From NCBI GenBank assembly GCA_000436755.1, contig FR887343.1, positions 7,045 to 26,933 of the forward strand: DNA of 19,889 nucleotides, written 5' to 3'. Origin of the DNA: Clostridium sp. CAG:253. Lineage in GTDB: Bacteria > Bacillota > Clostridia > Lachnospirales > Lachnospiraceae. The first letter of the stretch is position 1, and every line of letters begins with the position of its first letter. The position numbers and the translations under genes were made by a program. This document shows positions 1 to 5,813 of this stretch, in pieces. A model generated the notes under the pieces. That model made no database searches, had not been told where the DNA came from, and saw nothing but the letters and a program-made list of their open reading frames with translations.

Positions 1-443
1 TTTCCTAATGTCCAATGAATTGAAACTTCTGTCAATTTTTTATTATAGAAAAACATATCTGAAAGACAATCGACATTATCTAAATCTAAACCATCTATCT
101 CAACTTTTTCGAGATTTTCCATTTTTTCAAATAAGCTTTGAAAACTTACATTGGTTTTTGTTGAAGTTTCAGATAATCCTTTTGTCATATCAACTATTTT
201 TGCATTTTTTATATATATTTTTTTTACAGCATTGCGAATCTCTTTCCAACCATCATTAATCACATTACCGTCTCTAACTTCAAATGTTGAAATAATAAGT
301 GTATTATCATTCGAGATTTCCCAACCTTTATTTTTTTCATCATCTTTTTGTATTTCTTTTGAATAAACTATATTATAATTAAAACCTGATATCAGCAAAC
401 TTATAACTAATAATAATAAAATAATCCTTTGTGTTCTTTTCAT
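1..443 (-). CDS. BspA-like leucine-rich-repeat surface protein, N-terminal part (cut by window edge)
   Basis: The reading frame is open from the ATG at 443-441 to the left edge (147 codons), so the C-terminus lies outside the window. A purine-rich ribosome binding site (GGAGAAGAG) precedes the start. Residues 1-30 form a basic, hydrophobic signal sequence (MKRTQR followed by a Leu/Ile-rich core), so export is expected. From about residue 95 the text is LRR-like: an Asp/Leu/Asn-rich strand, then CLSDMFFYNKKLTEVSI. That fits the MF..N.KL.EV pattern of the DUF285/BspA family, whose tandem repeats build surface adhesin-like proteins. Only the first repeat or so is visible, so the family call rests on limited sequence and the repeat number is unknown. 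A good promoter lies just upstream at 478-506. Binding partners cannot be read from this fragment. Confidence 0.6.
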   Translation of the reverse strand, partial: MKRTQRIILLLLVISLLISGFNYNIVYSKEIQKDDEKNKGWEISNDNTLIISTFEVRDGNVINDGWKEIRNAVKKIYIKNAKIVDMTKGLSETSTKTNVSFQSLFEKMENLEKVEIDGLDLDNVDCLSDMFFYNKKLTEVSIHWTLG

Positions 444-477
444 AATCTCTTCTCCTACATGTAAGTTTTCTTAAGCC

Positions 478-506
478 ATTTTATCACTTCTATAATACAT
501 TTGCAA
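478..506 (-). promoter_or_regulatory. sigma-A promoter of the BspA-like gene
   Basis: Read on the minus strand, TTGCAA (506-501) and TAAAAT (483-478) are separated by exactly 17 bp and lie about 35 bp before the start codon at 443. A GCAATAC word (520-514) sits just upstream of the -35 box and GTATTAT (498-492) lies in the spacer, resembling sequences at the promoters near 1320 and 2750. Confidence 0.55.
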
Positions 507-532
507 CGCTATTGTATTGCTAATAGGAAATT

Positions 533-1162
533 TTATTTATAAAACTCATGACAATGGTATCTAAATAATCTTGTAAGGCTTCTGTCAAACCATGATACAT
601 TACTGCTGTCAGCTAAAGCTCTTTCCATAAAATATAATGCCCCATTGGAATAATCCACACCTCTTAATGCATCTGAAACAGCACTTTTAGTATCTTCAGA
701 TACATCTACCGTATAATACCTTCCATCCATAATGGGCGAGAACTGATACGTTCCTCCTCGGTGTGAAAACACAACATCCTTAACGTTTGAAGGAAACGTC
801 TTACTTTTTACCCTGTTTAGCACAACATTTGCTACAAGCACCTTTCCCTTATGATTTTCACCTCCTGCTTCAGCTTCAACAATTCTTTCGAGTATTTTTC
901 TTTCAGAAGCGGTCACACTTACACCACATGCTTTTTTTATCTGCATAATTTTATACTGTTTCATTCTTTCTACATGCAATTTTCTTAATGTCGAAATTTT
1001 TTTAATGTTTGCTCTATTTCTTAGGTTATAATCATTCTCAGACATAATAACTATATTTTTTTCTTTGATTGTTTCTGAAAAACATGTAATATTATTTACC
1101 ATACCTGCAGCCATACTACTAATAATTAAAATACTAATTGTCTTTTTTCTGTTTTTATACAT
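533..1162 (-). CDS. SleB/CwlJ-type cell-wall hydrolase, secreted
   Basis: Predicted 209-residue exported protein. The C-terminal half (about residue 82 to the end) matches the Hydrolase_2 family of spore-cortex and cell-wall lytic enzymes: ERIVEAEAGGE carries the conserved acidic residue of these enzymes (Glu98 in the AEA motif is the likely catalytic acid), followed by VANVVLNRVKSKTFPS and a QFSP segment. A signal anchor (MYKNRKKTISIL plus a hydrophobic stretch) precedes a charged linker of about 50 residues. The start at 1162 is preferred over upstream Met codons because GGAG lies 6 bases before it. The family acts on peptidoglycan; whether this member works in sporulation, germination or vegetative wall turnover is not shown by the context, which is a set of surface-protein genes. 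No hairpin terminator is visible after the stop. Confidence 0.82.
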   Translation of the reverse strand: MYKNRKKTISILIISSMAAGMVNNITCFSETIKEKNIVIMSENDYNLRNRANIKKISTLRKLHVERMKQYKIMQIKKACGVSVTASERKILERIVEAEAGGENHKGKVLVANVVLNRVKSKTFPSNVKDVVFSHRGGTYQFSPIMDGRYYTVDVSEDTKSAVSDALRGVDYSNGALYFMERALADSSNVSWFDRSLTRLFRYHCHEFYK

Positions 1163-1223
1163 AATAATCTCCATTCTACATTGTTTTCTGTAAATTGTAA
1201 GTATATACATCATAATTTCTCAC

Positions 1224-1250
1224 ATTATATCCTATGAATACTTTTGTAAA
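1224..1250 (-). promoter_or_regulatory. possible promoter of the SleB-type hydrolase gene
   Basis: On the minus strand a perfect TATAAT (1229-1224) is preceded by TTTACA (1250-1245), but the spacer is only 15 bp, shorter than usual. The -10 match is strong and the -35 uncertain. It would give a leader of about 55 bases. Confidence 0.3.
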
Positions 1251-1319
1251 ATTATTCACACTTTCGTAATATTTTATACACTTATTTTATAAATATGATA
1301 TATCCATTTAAATTTCGTA

Positions 1320-1348
1320 TTGCAAAAGCATTATTTTTGTATTACTAT
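1320..1348 (+). promoter_or_regulatory. probable promoter of the secreted Pro/Thr-linker protein gene
   Basis: TTGCAA (1320-1325) and TACTAT (1343-1348) are separated by 17 bp. GTATTGC (1317-1323) overlaps the -35 box and GTATTAC (1339-1345) overlaps the -10 box, a direct repeat that could be an operator. The implied leader is about 90 bases and contains an extra AAGGAG (1370-1375) not followed by an obvious gene. Confidence 0.4.
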
Positions 1349-1443
1349 TTGAGATAGCATTTAAATTTGCAAGGAGTTATAAGCTTCTTTATACACCCAT
1401 GCATTTTTATAATCACCAATTACAATTATAAGGAGGTTTCCAA

Positions 1444-2265
1444 ATGAGAAACAAAATGAAAACAAAAATTATAAGTTCAGCTCTTGTGGCTGCACTTGCA
1501 ACAGGAAGCATGATATCTTCTGCACCTATGCTCAAAACAACTGCCGCAGAAAACAGCGAATTAACTGCAACTGCGGAGCCTACTGCTGAACCAACAGTTC
1601 AACCTACTGCCAAACCAACAGCAAAACCGACCACTAAACCAACAAAAAAGCCCACAGACAAATATGAAAGAGTTACACATTTTTATACTGCTAAGGGAGA
1701 ACCTGTAATATTTAAGGATGTACATAAAGGAAAAATCAAAATGATTTCTTCTGCCGGGAATAAATATAAAGTTATAGGAAACAAGATTAAAATGACATGC
1801 AAAAAATCAGGAGATATTAAATATCAGATTAACGGTAAGAAAATATGCTTTACATTATTGGCAGGAGGAAATAAAAAAGATTCAAAACTAACTAAAAAAG
1901 AATACAATTTGCCATTTAAATGGAAAGGAAAAAAATATAAAAATTATATAGATGCTTATAGAGACAACAGAAATTATGATTTAGCAATATCCTGGGATAA
2001 ATGTGATAAAGAATCTAAAAAATTTAATAGAGGACTAAAAATAGGTTCAAATTGTACGAATATCACAAAAAAATATTCTTCATGGGAAGATTTTGACTGG
2101 TTATCAAAAAAGAACTATGCCTTTTTTGCAAGATATTATGATAAAGTATGCAAGAGAGTTTTTTACAAATATGCTACTATCACAAACAAAGGAAAAATCA
2201 CAGAAATTACATGGAGTACATATAAGATTAATATAAAAAGTAATATATACAAAATAAAATATTAA
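1444..2265 (+). CDS. secreted protein with Pro/Thr linker, function unknown
   Basis: 273 residues; the ATG follows AAGGAGG at good spacing. Residues 1-35 are a signal peptide (basic start, Ala/Leu core, TTAAE cleavage-like site). Residues about 43-72 are a Pro-Thr repeat linker (AEPTAEPTVQPTAKPTAKPT and similar), of the kind that spaces a domain from the wall. The remaining 200 residues are very Lys-rich with five cysteines and many aromatic residues (for example YNLPFKWKGKKYKNY and SSWEDFDWLSKKNYAFF). I do not recognise this domain. There is no sortase motif and no second membrane segment, so it is either released or held to the wall by charge. A strong hairpin terminator follows, so the gene is probably monocistronic. 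The high positive charge suggests, but does not prove, binding to anionic wall polymers. Confidence 0.75.
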   Translation: MRNKMKTKIISSALVAALATGSMISSAPMLKTTAAENSELTATAEPTAEPTVQPTAKPTAKPTTKPTKKPTDKYERVTHFYTAKGEPVIFKDVHKGKIKMISSAGNKYKVIGNKIKMTCKKSGDIKYQINGKKICFTLLAGGNKKDSKLTKKEYNLPFKWKGKKYKNYIDAYRDNRNYDLAISWDKCDKESKKFNRGLKIGSNCTNITKKYSSWEDFDWLSKKNYAFFARYYDKVCKRVFYKYATITNKGKITEITWSTYKINIKSNIYKIKY

Positions 2266-2307
2266 AAATATATAAACAAAACAATTAAAAGCATATAAAC
2301 AATATAC

Positions 2308-2347
2308 AAAAGGACGGAAATTTACAAAAGCAGACTTCCGTCCTTTT
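2308..2347. terminator. bidirectional intrinsic terminator between convergent genes
   Basis: A perfect 12-bp inverted repeat (AAAAGGACGGAA at 2308-2319, TTCCGTCCTTTT at 2336-2347) with a 16-base loop. A-rich sequence on one side and T-rich on the other let it serve both the plus-strand secreted-protein gene ending at 2265 and the minus-strand small gene ending at 2388. Confidence 0.8.
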
Positions 2348-2387
2348 ACCATACTTTGATTTTCAATTCAAACATTTATCCGTGTTT

Positions 2388-2567
2388 TTATTTCTGTTTT
2401 TCATTTTCAAGTTCATCTACAACATATTCACATGCTTGTATTACAAAACCCGAAAACGAAACATCTTTTTCAATCATTATTTGCTCAATACGACTGATAA
2501 GATCGACCGGAAAACGTACTGTTTTGTTTTCTGTTTCTCTTCTATCACTTTTAATTTGAATAGCCAT
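2388..2567 (-). CDS. small ribbon-helix-helix-like protein (59 residues)
   Basis: A short gene with a very strong ribosome binding site (GGGAGGTG, eight bases before the ATG at 2567-2565) and a stop at 2388. The protein begins MAIQIKSDRRETENKTVRFP and continues VDLISRIEQIMIEKD, VSFSGFVIQACEYVVDEL. This is the layout of a ribbon-helix-helix DNA-binding protein: a basic N-terminus, a beta strand (KTVRFP), helix 1 (VDLISRIEQIMIEKD), a turn, then helix 2 (SFSGFVIQACEYVVDEL). Related short proteins in Firmicutes are often annotated as CopG- or YlcI/YnfO-like. No toxin partner is adjacent, so a stand-alone regulator is more likely than an antitoxin. Palindromic AT-rich sequence (TATTATAATA at 2584-2593) directly upstream could be an autoregulatory site. 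The fold call rests on pattern; target genes are unknown. Confidence 0.7.
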   Translation of the reverse strand: MAIQIKSDRRETENKTVRFPVDLISRIEQIMIEKDVSFSGFVIQACEYVVDELENEKQK

Positions 2568-2584
2568 AATATAACACCTCCCGT

Positions 2585-2614
2585 ATTATAATAGTATTAC
2601 TTTTGAGCTCACAA
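2585..2614 (-). promoter_or_regulatory. possible promoter region of the RHH-like gene
   Basis: On the minus strand TTGTGA (2614-2609) and TATAAT (2590-2585) are 18 bp apart. However, the -10 box ends only two bases before the ribosome binding site, so this exact pair would start transcription inside that site; TATTAT (2593-2588) is an alternative -10. A 10-bp palindrome TATTATAATA (2584-2593) overlaps both. Confidence 0.25.
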
Positions 2615-2730
2615 TTCAGCACTTCAAAAGTTTTGTATTCGTAACACATTTGTAGTATCTTGTTTTGGTTATATGTCATCAATATATCCAGTTTTGTACT
2701 AATAAAATAAATATACATATTTTCGTTCTG

Positions 2731-2766
2731 TATGTATTACGCTTTTTATTGCATTTGTAATACATA
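2731..2766. repeat. 10-bp perfect inverted repeat over a promoter (possible operator)
   Basis: TATGTATTAC (2731-2740) and GTAATACATA (2757-2766) are perfect reverse complements 16 bp apart. The element brackets the -35 box (2749-2754) and runs into the spacer of the promoter for the 2900 gene, a position suited to repression. The T/A-rich loop and lack of a T tract argue against a terminator. Confidence 0.5.
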
Positions 2767-2777
2767 TATGTTATATT
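2749..2777 (+). promoter_or_regulatory. promoter of the PPC-domain secreted protein gene
   Basis: TTGCAT (2749-2754) and TATATT (2772-2777) with a 17-bp spacer. It gives a leader of about 115 bases before the ATG at 2900. Confidence 0.5.
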
Positions 2778-2899
2778 ATTTTATGTATTTAATGCACAAT
2801 ATATAATTTTTAAAAATGTGTATTTATCTATTAATGCTATAATCTCATACGTTTTAATCAAACAATTTTTTATTTACAAAATAGGAGGTATCACACCAA

Positions 2900-4165
2900 A
2901 TGAAAAAAAATATCAAATCAAAACAAATGTGCACACTACTGACACTGTCACTGGCTATATGTTCACAATCAGTGTATGGCAGTCCTTTTTATTCTACTGT
3001 ATATGCTGCTGAGGCATCAGATACAACAATGCAGGGAGCATCTGTACTGCAATTTGATGAAAATGCCACATGTCTGTTTGCCAATGAGAAATATGAAGCC
3101 CATTATTTCAAATTCACAGTTCCTAATGATATTGGTAATCAGTGGATAACTTTCTCTGCAACTAATTATACAAATAACAATATTTATGCAACATTATTAG
3201 ACTCTATTGGTACAGAATTAGTCAAAGGGCAGTCAGTTAAAAAGGAAGAAACATATACAATTGATACTAAAATAGAAGGCGGCGAGTCTCTGATAGATTC
3301 TTCTTACATCTTAGTTCCAAGCAATACATATTATATAAAGCTTCGAGATAAATACGGACATAAGCTTACAGGTAATGCCTCCGTTTCTATTAAATCCCTT
3401 GCTGATGACAACTGGGGCACTTTCTCTAAAGCAGTTGAATTTAAGCCAAATGAATGGCAAAATGGAAAATTAGAAAAAGCAGATGATATTGACTGTTTTT
3501 TTGTTACTCTTCCAGACAATAACAGCAAATACGCTTTTAATATTTCATGTGACAATAGCTTAAATGTTAAATTTCTCGATGAAAACAGAGCAAATCTCAG
3601 TGAACTTACAGTTGATGCGAATAATACCAGCAATAAATATTCTGTAACAGGACACGGACAGACTATATACGTCAAGGTTAAAGCCGGAAATAACAAAATC
3701 AATACTGCAAATTATTCAATAAAAGCAAGTTTACAAAAAGAAACAAACAACAATAATAATAATAACAACAACAATAACAATAATAACAACAACAATAACA
3801 ATATCGACAACAACAATAACAATAACGACAACAGTAACAACAACAACGATAACAGCAACAATAACGACAACAGCAGCGACAACAACAGCGGCAACAATAA
3901 TAACAGCAACAGCACTAAGAAAAAGAAAATTACTACACTTTCTCTGAAATCATATAAAAAGGGAACAAAAAAAGTAATTGGTAAAACCATTAAAGCTGCT
4001 ACTGTCAAAGTAAATGTATCAGGTAACACATATACTGTAAAATCCAATAATACCGGTAAATTCACTGCAAAACTTGTGTCTAAATTAAAATCTGGGACAA
4101 AGATTACTGTTATCGTATCAAAGAAAAATTATATTAAATGCACAAGAAAATTTTTTGTAAAATAA
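2900..4165 (+). CDS. secreted PPC-domain protein with Asn-rich linker and C-terminal Ig-like domain
   Basis: 421 residues with GGAGG eleven bases before the ATG. A signal peptide spans about residues 1-37 (cleavage near VYAAE). Two stretches of about 90-105 residues (about 62-168 and 190-280) look like bacterial pre-peptidase C-terminal (PPC) beta-sandwich domains, with the pattern HYFKFTVPND...YYIKLRDKYG...ASVSIKS and then DIDCFFVTLPDN...IYVKVKAGNN...NYSIKAS. Residues 283-339 are a low-complexity Asn linker, starting with 19 consecutive Asn and then Asn/Asp/Ser. The last ~75 residues (LSLKSYKKGTKKVIGKTIKA...VKVNVSGNTYTVKSNNTGKF) resemble a small Ig-like domain used in surface attachment. No protease or other catalytic domain is present, so it may be a binding or scaffold protein. 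Domain calls are by pattern, with moderate certainty. Confidence 0.75.
   Translation: MKKNIKSKQMCTLLTLSLAICSQSVYGSPFYSTVYAAEASDTTMQGASVLQFDENATCLFANEKYEAHYFKFTVPNDIGNQWITFSATNYTNNNIYATLLDSIGTELVKGQSVKKEETYTIDTKIEGGESLIDSSYILVPSNTYYIKLRDKYGHKLTGNASVSIKSLADDNWGTFSKAVEFKPNEWQNGKLEKADDIDCFFVTLPDNNSKYAFNISCDNSLNVKFLDENRANLSELTVDANNTSNKYSVTGHGQTIYVKVKAGNNKINTANYSIKASLQKETNNNNNNNNNNNNNNNNNNNIDNNNNNNDNSNNNNDNSNNNDNSSDNNSGNNNNSNSTKKKKITTLSLKSYKKGTKKVIGKTIKAATVKVNVSGNTYTVKSNNTGKFTAKLVSKLKSGTKITVIVSKKNYIKCTRKFFVK
3746..3916 (+). repeat. AAY trinucleotide tract encoding the Asn-rich linker
   Basis: Nineteen consecutive Asn codons (3746-3802), mixed AAC and AAT, followed by Asn codons interrupted by Asp, Ser, Gly and one Ile. 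The unit is three bases, so copy-number change would alter linker length without breaking the frame. The mixed codons mean it is not a perfect microsatellite. Confidence 0.85.
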
Positions 4166-4201
4166 GTGTGTATAAATAAAACAATATCAAAAAGATTGCA
4201 T

Positions 4202-4242
4202 ATACCGTGAAAATTTATAGAATCTATAAGTTTTCACGGTAT
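4202..4242. terminator. intrinsic terminator after the PPC-domain gene
   Basis: ATACCGTGAAAA (4202-4213) and TTTTCACGGTAT (4231-4242) form a perfect 12-bp stem, and the loop contains a further TATAG/CTATA pairing. T-rich sequence follows on the plus strand. A second, outer inverted repeat AAAGATTGCA (4191-4200) / TGCAATCTTT (4267-4276) encloses it, making a nested hairpin region of about 86 bases. Confidence 0.7.
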
Positions 4243-4351
4243 TATTTTATTAAATAAAGCCTAATTTGCAATCTTTCCTTTAAAATGTTACACTTCATAT
4301 ATCATAAAAAAAATTTATGAATTTACAAAAGAATTGAGGTTTACAAAAAAC

Positions 4352-5152
4352 ATGGCTAATAATTTACCCGGTGTTTTTAAAGCACAAAAGAAAGATGGAA
4401 GTACATATTACAGAACATCGATAACTTTTCGCTCAAAACATATCAGTCTCGGCAGTTTTGATAATGAAAAAGATGCCAATACCGCATATAACGAAGCAAT
4501 AAATATTGTTAGAAGCGAAAACTCCTATCTTCCTGATGATTTTTCAGCTAAGGTATGCCAAAAACTTGATTTCAAAAAATGGATAACTTTGATTAACTTT
4601 AAAAATAATGGTATATATATAAAAACACCGATATATATGCGCAACAATTTTTTCAACTATTATCTTTCAAAAAAAGATGTGTTGACCTTTGATGTTGATG
4701 ACCTTTTTTATTACTCCAAGCATTCAATAATGAGACGTGGCACTCATTTATTTGTTTCCGAATACGGCATGCAGACTAACATAGCTTCAAGATACGGTAT
4801 AAGAAATTTTGCAAGGAAAGATATAGATTTCAGATTTGTCAACGGTGACACAAATGATTTCAGATATGCAAATATCGAAATAATAAACCCTTATCAAGGG
4901 GTTACATTAGAAGTCACAAACGGTACAATATGTTATAACTCAAAAATTCATATCAACGGTTATGTACTTATCGGTAAATACGATAAAATAGAGCATGCCG
5001 CAATAGCCTACAACAAGGCAGTTGATTTTCTTATAAATAACGGATGTACTACCAACTATGAAAAGAATTATATAAATGATTATTCTGTTTTAGAATATAA
5101 AGAAGTATACGAAAAATTACATATACCTGAAAAAATAAAAGAACAGACTTAA
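4352..5152 (+). CDS. AP2 - degenerate HNH - AP2 DNA-binding protein
   Basis: 266 residues from the ATG at 4352 (an in-frame TTG at 4334 lies within the GAGG-type ribosome binding site, so the ATG is preferred). Residues 7-52 resemble an AP2 DNA-binding domain (GVFKAQKKDGSTYYRTSITF, then HISLGSFDNEKDANTAYNEA). Residues about 183-227 are a second, more diverged copy (GVTLEVTNGT...VLIGKYDKIEHAAIAYNKAV). Between them, residues about 125-178 end in DFRFVNGDTNDFRYANIEII. This lines up with the core of HNH homing endonucleases (pattern HHI-NGD-x-x-DNRxENLxI), but both catalytic His and the catalytic Asn are replaced. The architecture suggests a regulator derived from a homing endonuclease, with DNA binding kept and cutting lost. 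There is no intron or adjacent copy. Targets are unknown. A hairpin terminator begins inside the last codons. Confidence 0.72.
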   Translation: MANNLPGVFKAQKKDGSTYYRTSITFRSKHISLGSFDNEKDANTAYNEAINIVRSENSYLPDDFSAKVCQKLDFKKWITLINFKNNGIYIKTPIYMRNNFFNYYLSKKDVLTFDVDDLFYYSKHSIMRRGTHLFVSEYGMQTNIASRYGIRNFARKDIDFRFVNGDTNDFRYANIEIINPYQGVTLEVTNGTICYNSKIHINGYVLIGKYDKIEHAAIAYNKAVDFLINNGCTTNYEKNYINDYSVLEYKEVYEKLHIPEKIKEQT

Positions 5153-5179
5153 CATTCTCAAATCTAAGTCTGTTCTTTT
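5137..5179. terminator. bidirectional terminator overlapping the end of the AP2/HNH-like gene
   Basis: AAAAGAACAGACTTA (5137-5151) pairs perfectly with TAAGTCTGTTCTTTT (5165-5179): a 15-bp stem with a 13-base loop and flanking A and T runs. The left arm contains the last codons and most of the stop codon of the plus-strand gene; the right arm lies 12 bases beyond the stop of the minus-strand YqeG-type gene, so it can end both transcripts. Confidence 0.85.
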
Positions 5180-5191
5180 ATTTTTTATGTT

Positions 5192-5695
5192 CTAAGCTCT
5201 GCTTTTTGCTTTATTGTACTCTCCCAGCACAATTTTTTCCAATTTACGTTTAAGTATAATCTGAATTTCCTCATGCTTTGCAATCGGCTTTACGAGTATT
5301 GAATGTATGCCTGCCTTGTTGGCTCCCCAAATATCCGTAAATATCTGATCCCCTATAAAAAGAGTATTTTCACGGGTTGTGCCCATAATCTCCATCCCCT
5401 TCTCATAGCCTGCCTTTGAAGGCTTTCCTGCCTTATATACATACTCAGATTCTAGTGCATCTGCAAGAGGTTTTACCCTGTAATCTTTATTGTTAGATAT
5501 AATACATGTTTTAAAACCTATCTCTTTGAGATTTTCAAACAATTCAATAGCTGGCAGTGTAACCGGCTGGTCATGCTCAACCAAAGTATTGTCAACATCA
5601 AAGAGTATTCCTCGATAACCCTTATCATAAAAGCCTTCATAGTCTATTTGGTACGCCGAGTCACAATCCTCACTGGGATATAAATTTTGAAACAT
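5192..5695 (-). CDS. YqeG family HAD IIIA-type phosphatase
   Basis: 167 residues from the ATG at 5695, chosen because GGAGG lies five bases upstream. The protein shows the ordered motifs of haloacid dehalogenase phosphatases: FDVDNTLVEHD (motif I, Asp33 nucleophile and Asp35), CIISNNK (motif II, Ser67), AGKPSKAGY (motif III Lys91) and FIGDQIFTDIWGANKAGI (motif IV, Asp116 and Asp121). Length and motif wording match the YqeG family, a small cytoplasmic HAD group common in Firmicutes; in other Firmicutes a phosphatidylglycerophosphate phosphatase role has been discussed for relatives, but the substrate here is not shown. It has its own strong promoter and ends at a shared hairpin, so it is probably monocistronic. 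Confidence 0.9.
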   Translation of the reverse strand: MFQNLYPSEDCDSAYQIDYEGFYDKGYRGILFDVDNTLVEHDQPVTLPAIELFENLKEIGFKTCIISNNKDYRVKPLADALESEYVYKAGKPSKAGYEKGMEIMGTTRENTLFIGDQIFTDIWGANKAGIHSILVKPIAKHEEIQIILKRKLEKIVLGEYNKAKSRA

Positions 5696-5735
5696 ATTTA
5701 CCTCCATAAATTTTTATACAATAATAACTATGGGT

Positions 5736-5764
5736 ATTTTATTAAATTATAGCTGTTTTGTCAA
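5736..5764 (-). promoter_or_regulatory. sigma-A promoter of the YqeG-type gene
   Basis: On the minus strand a perfect TTGACA (5764-5759) and TAAAAT (5741-5736) with a 17-bp spacer, about 40 bases before the start codon. One of the clearest promoters in the window. Confidence 0.75.
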
Positions 5765-5813
5765 ATTACTGCGCGATGTTTAGAGAACTTTAATATTTAC
5801 CATGCTTAGTTAT

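Larger units (their letters stand above)
2568..2899. other. AT-rich divergent intergenic region
   Basis: About 330 bases between the divergent RHH-like gene and the PPC/Asn-linker protein gene. It holds a palindrome next to the RHH start, GTATTAC at 2594-2600, a 10-bp inverted repeat at 2731-2766, and the promoter at 2749-2777. No further coding frame is supported between 2615 and 2730. Confidence 0.5.

Noticed and set aside
3746..3916. Repetitive tract considered as a CRISPR or tandem-repeat array
   Set aside because: No spacers or constant-length repeats; it is a coding trinucleotide tract.
3712..4065. Minus-strand frame rich in poly-leucine
   Set aside because: It is the antisense of the Asn codon tract of the PPC-domain gene; no ribosome binding site and composition explained by AAY repeats.
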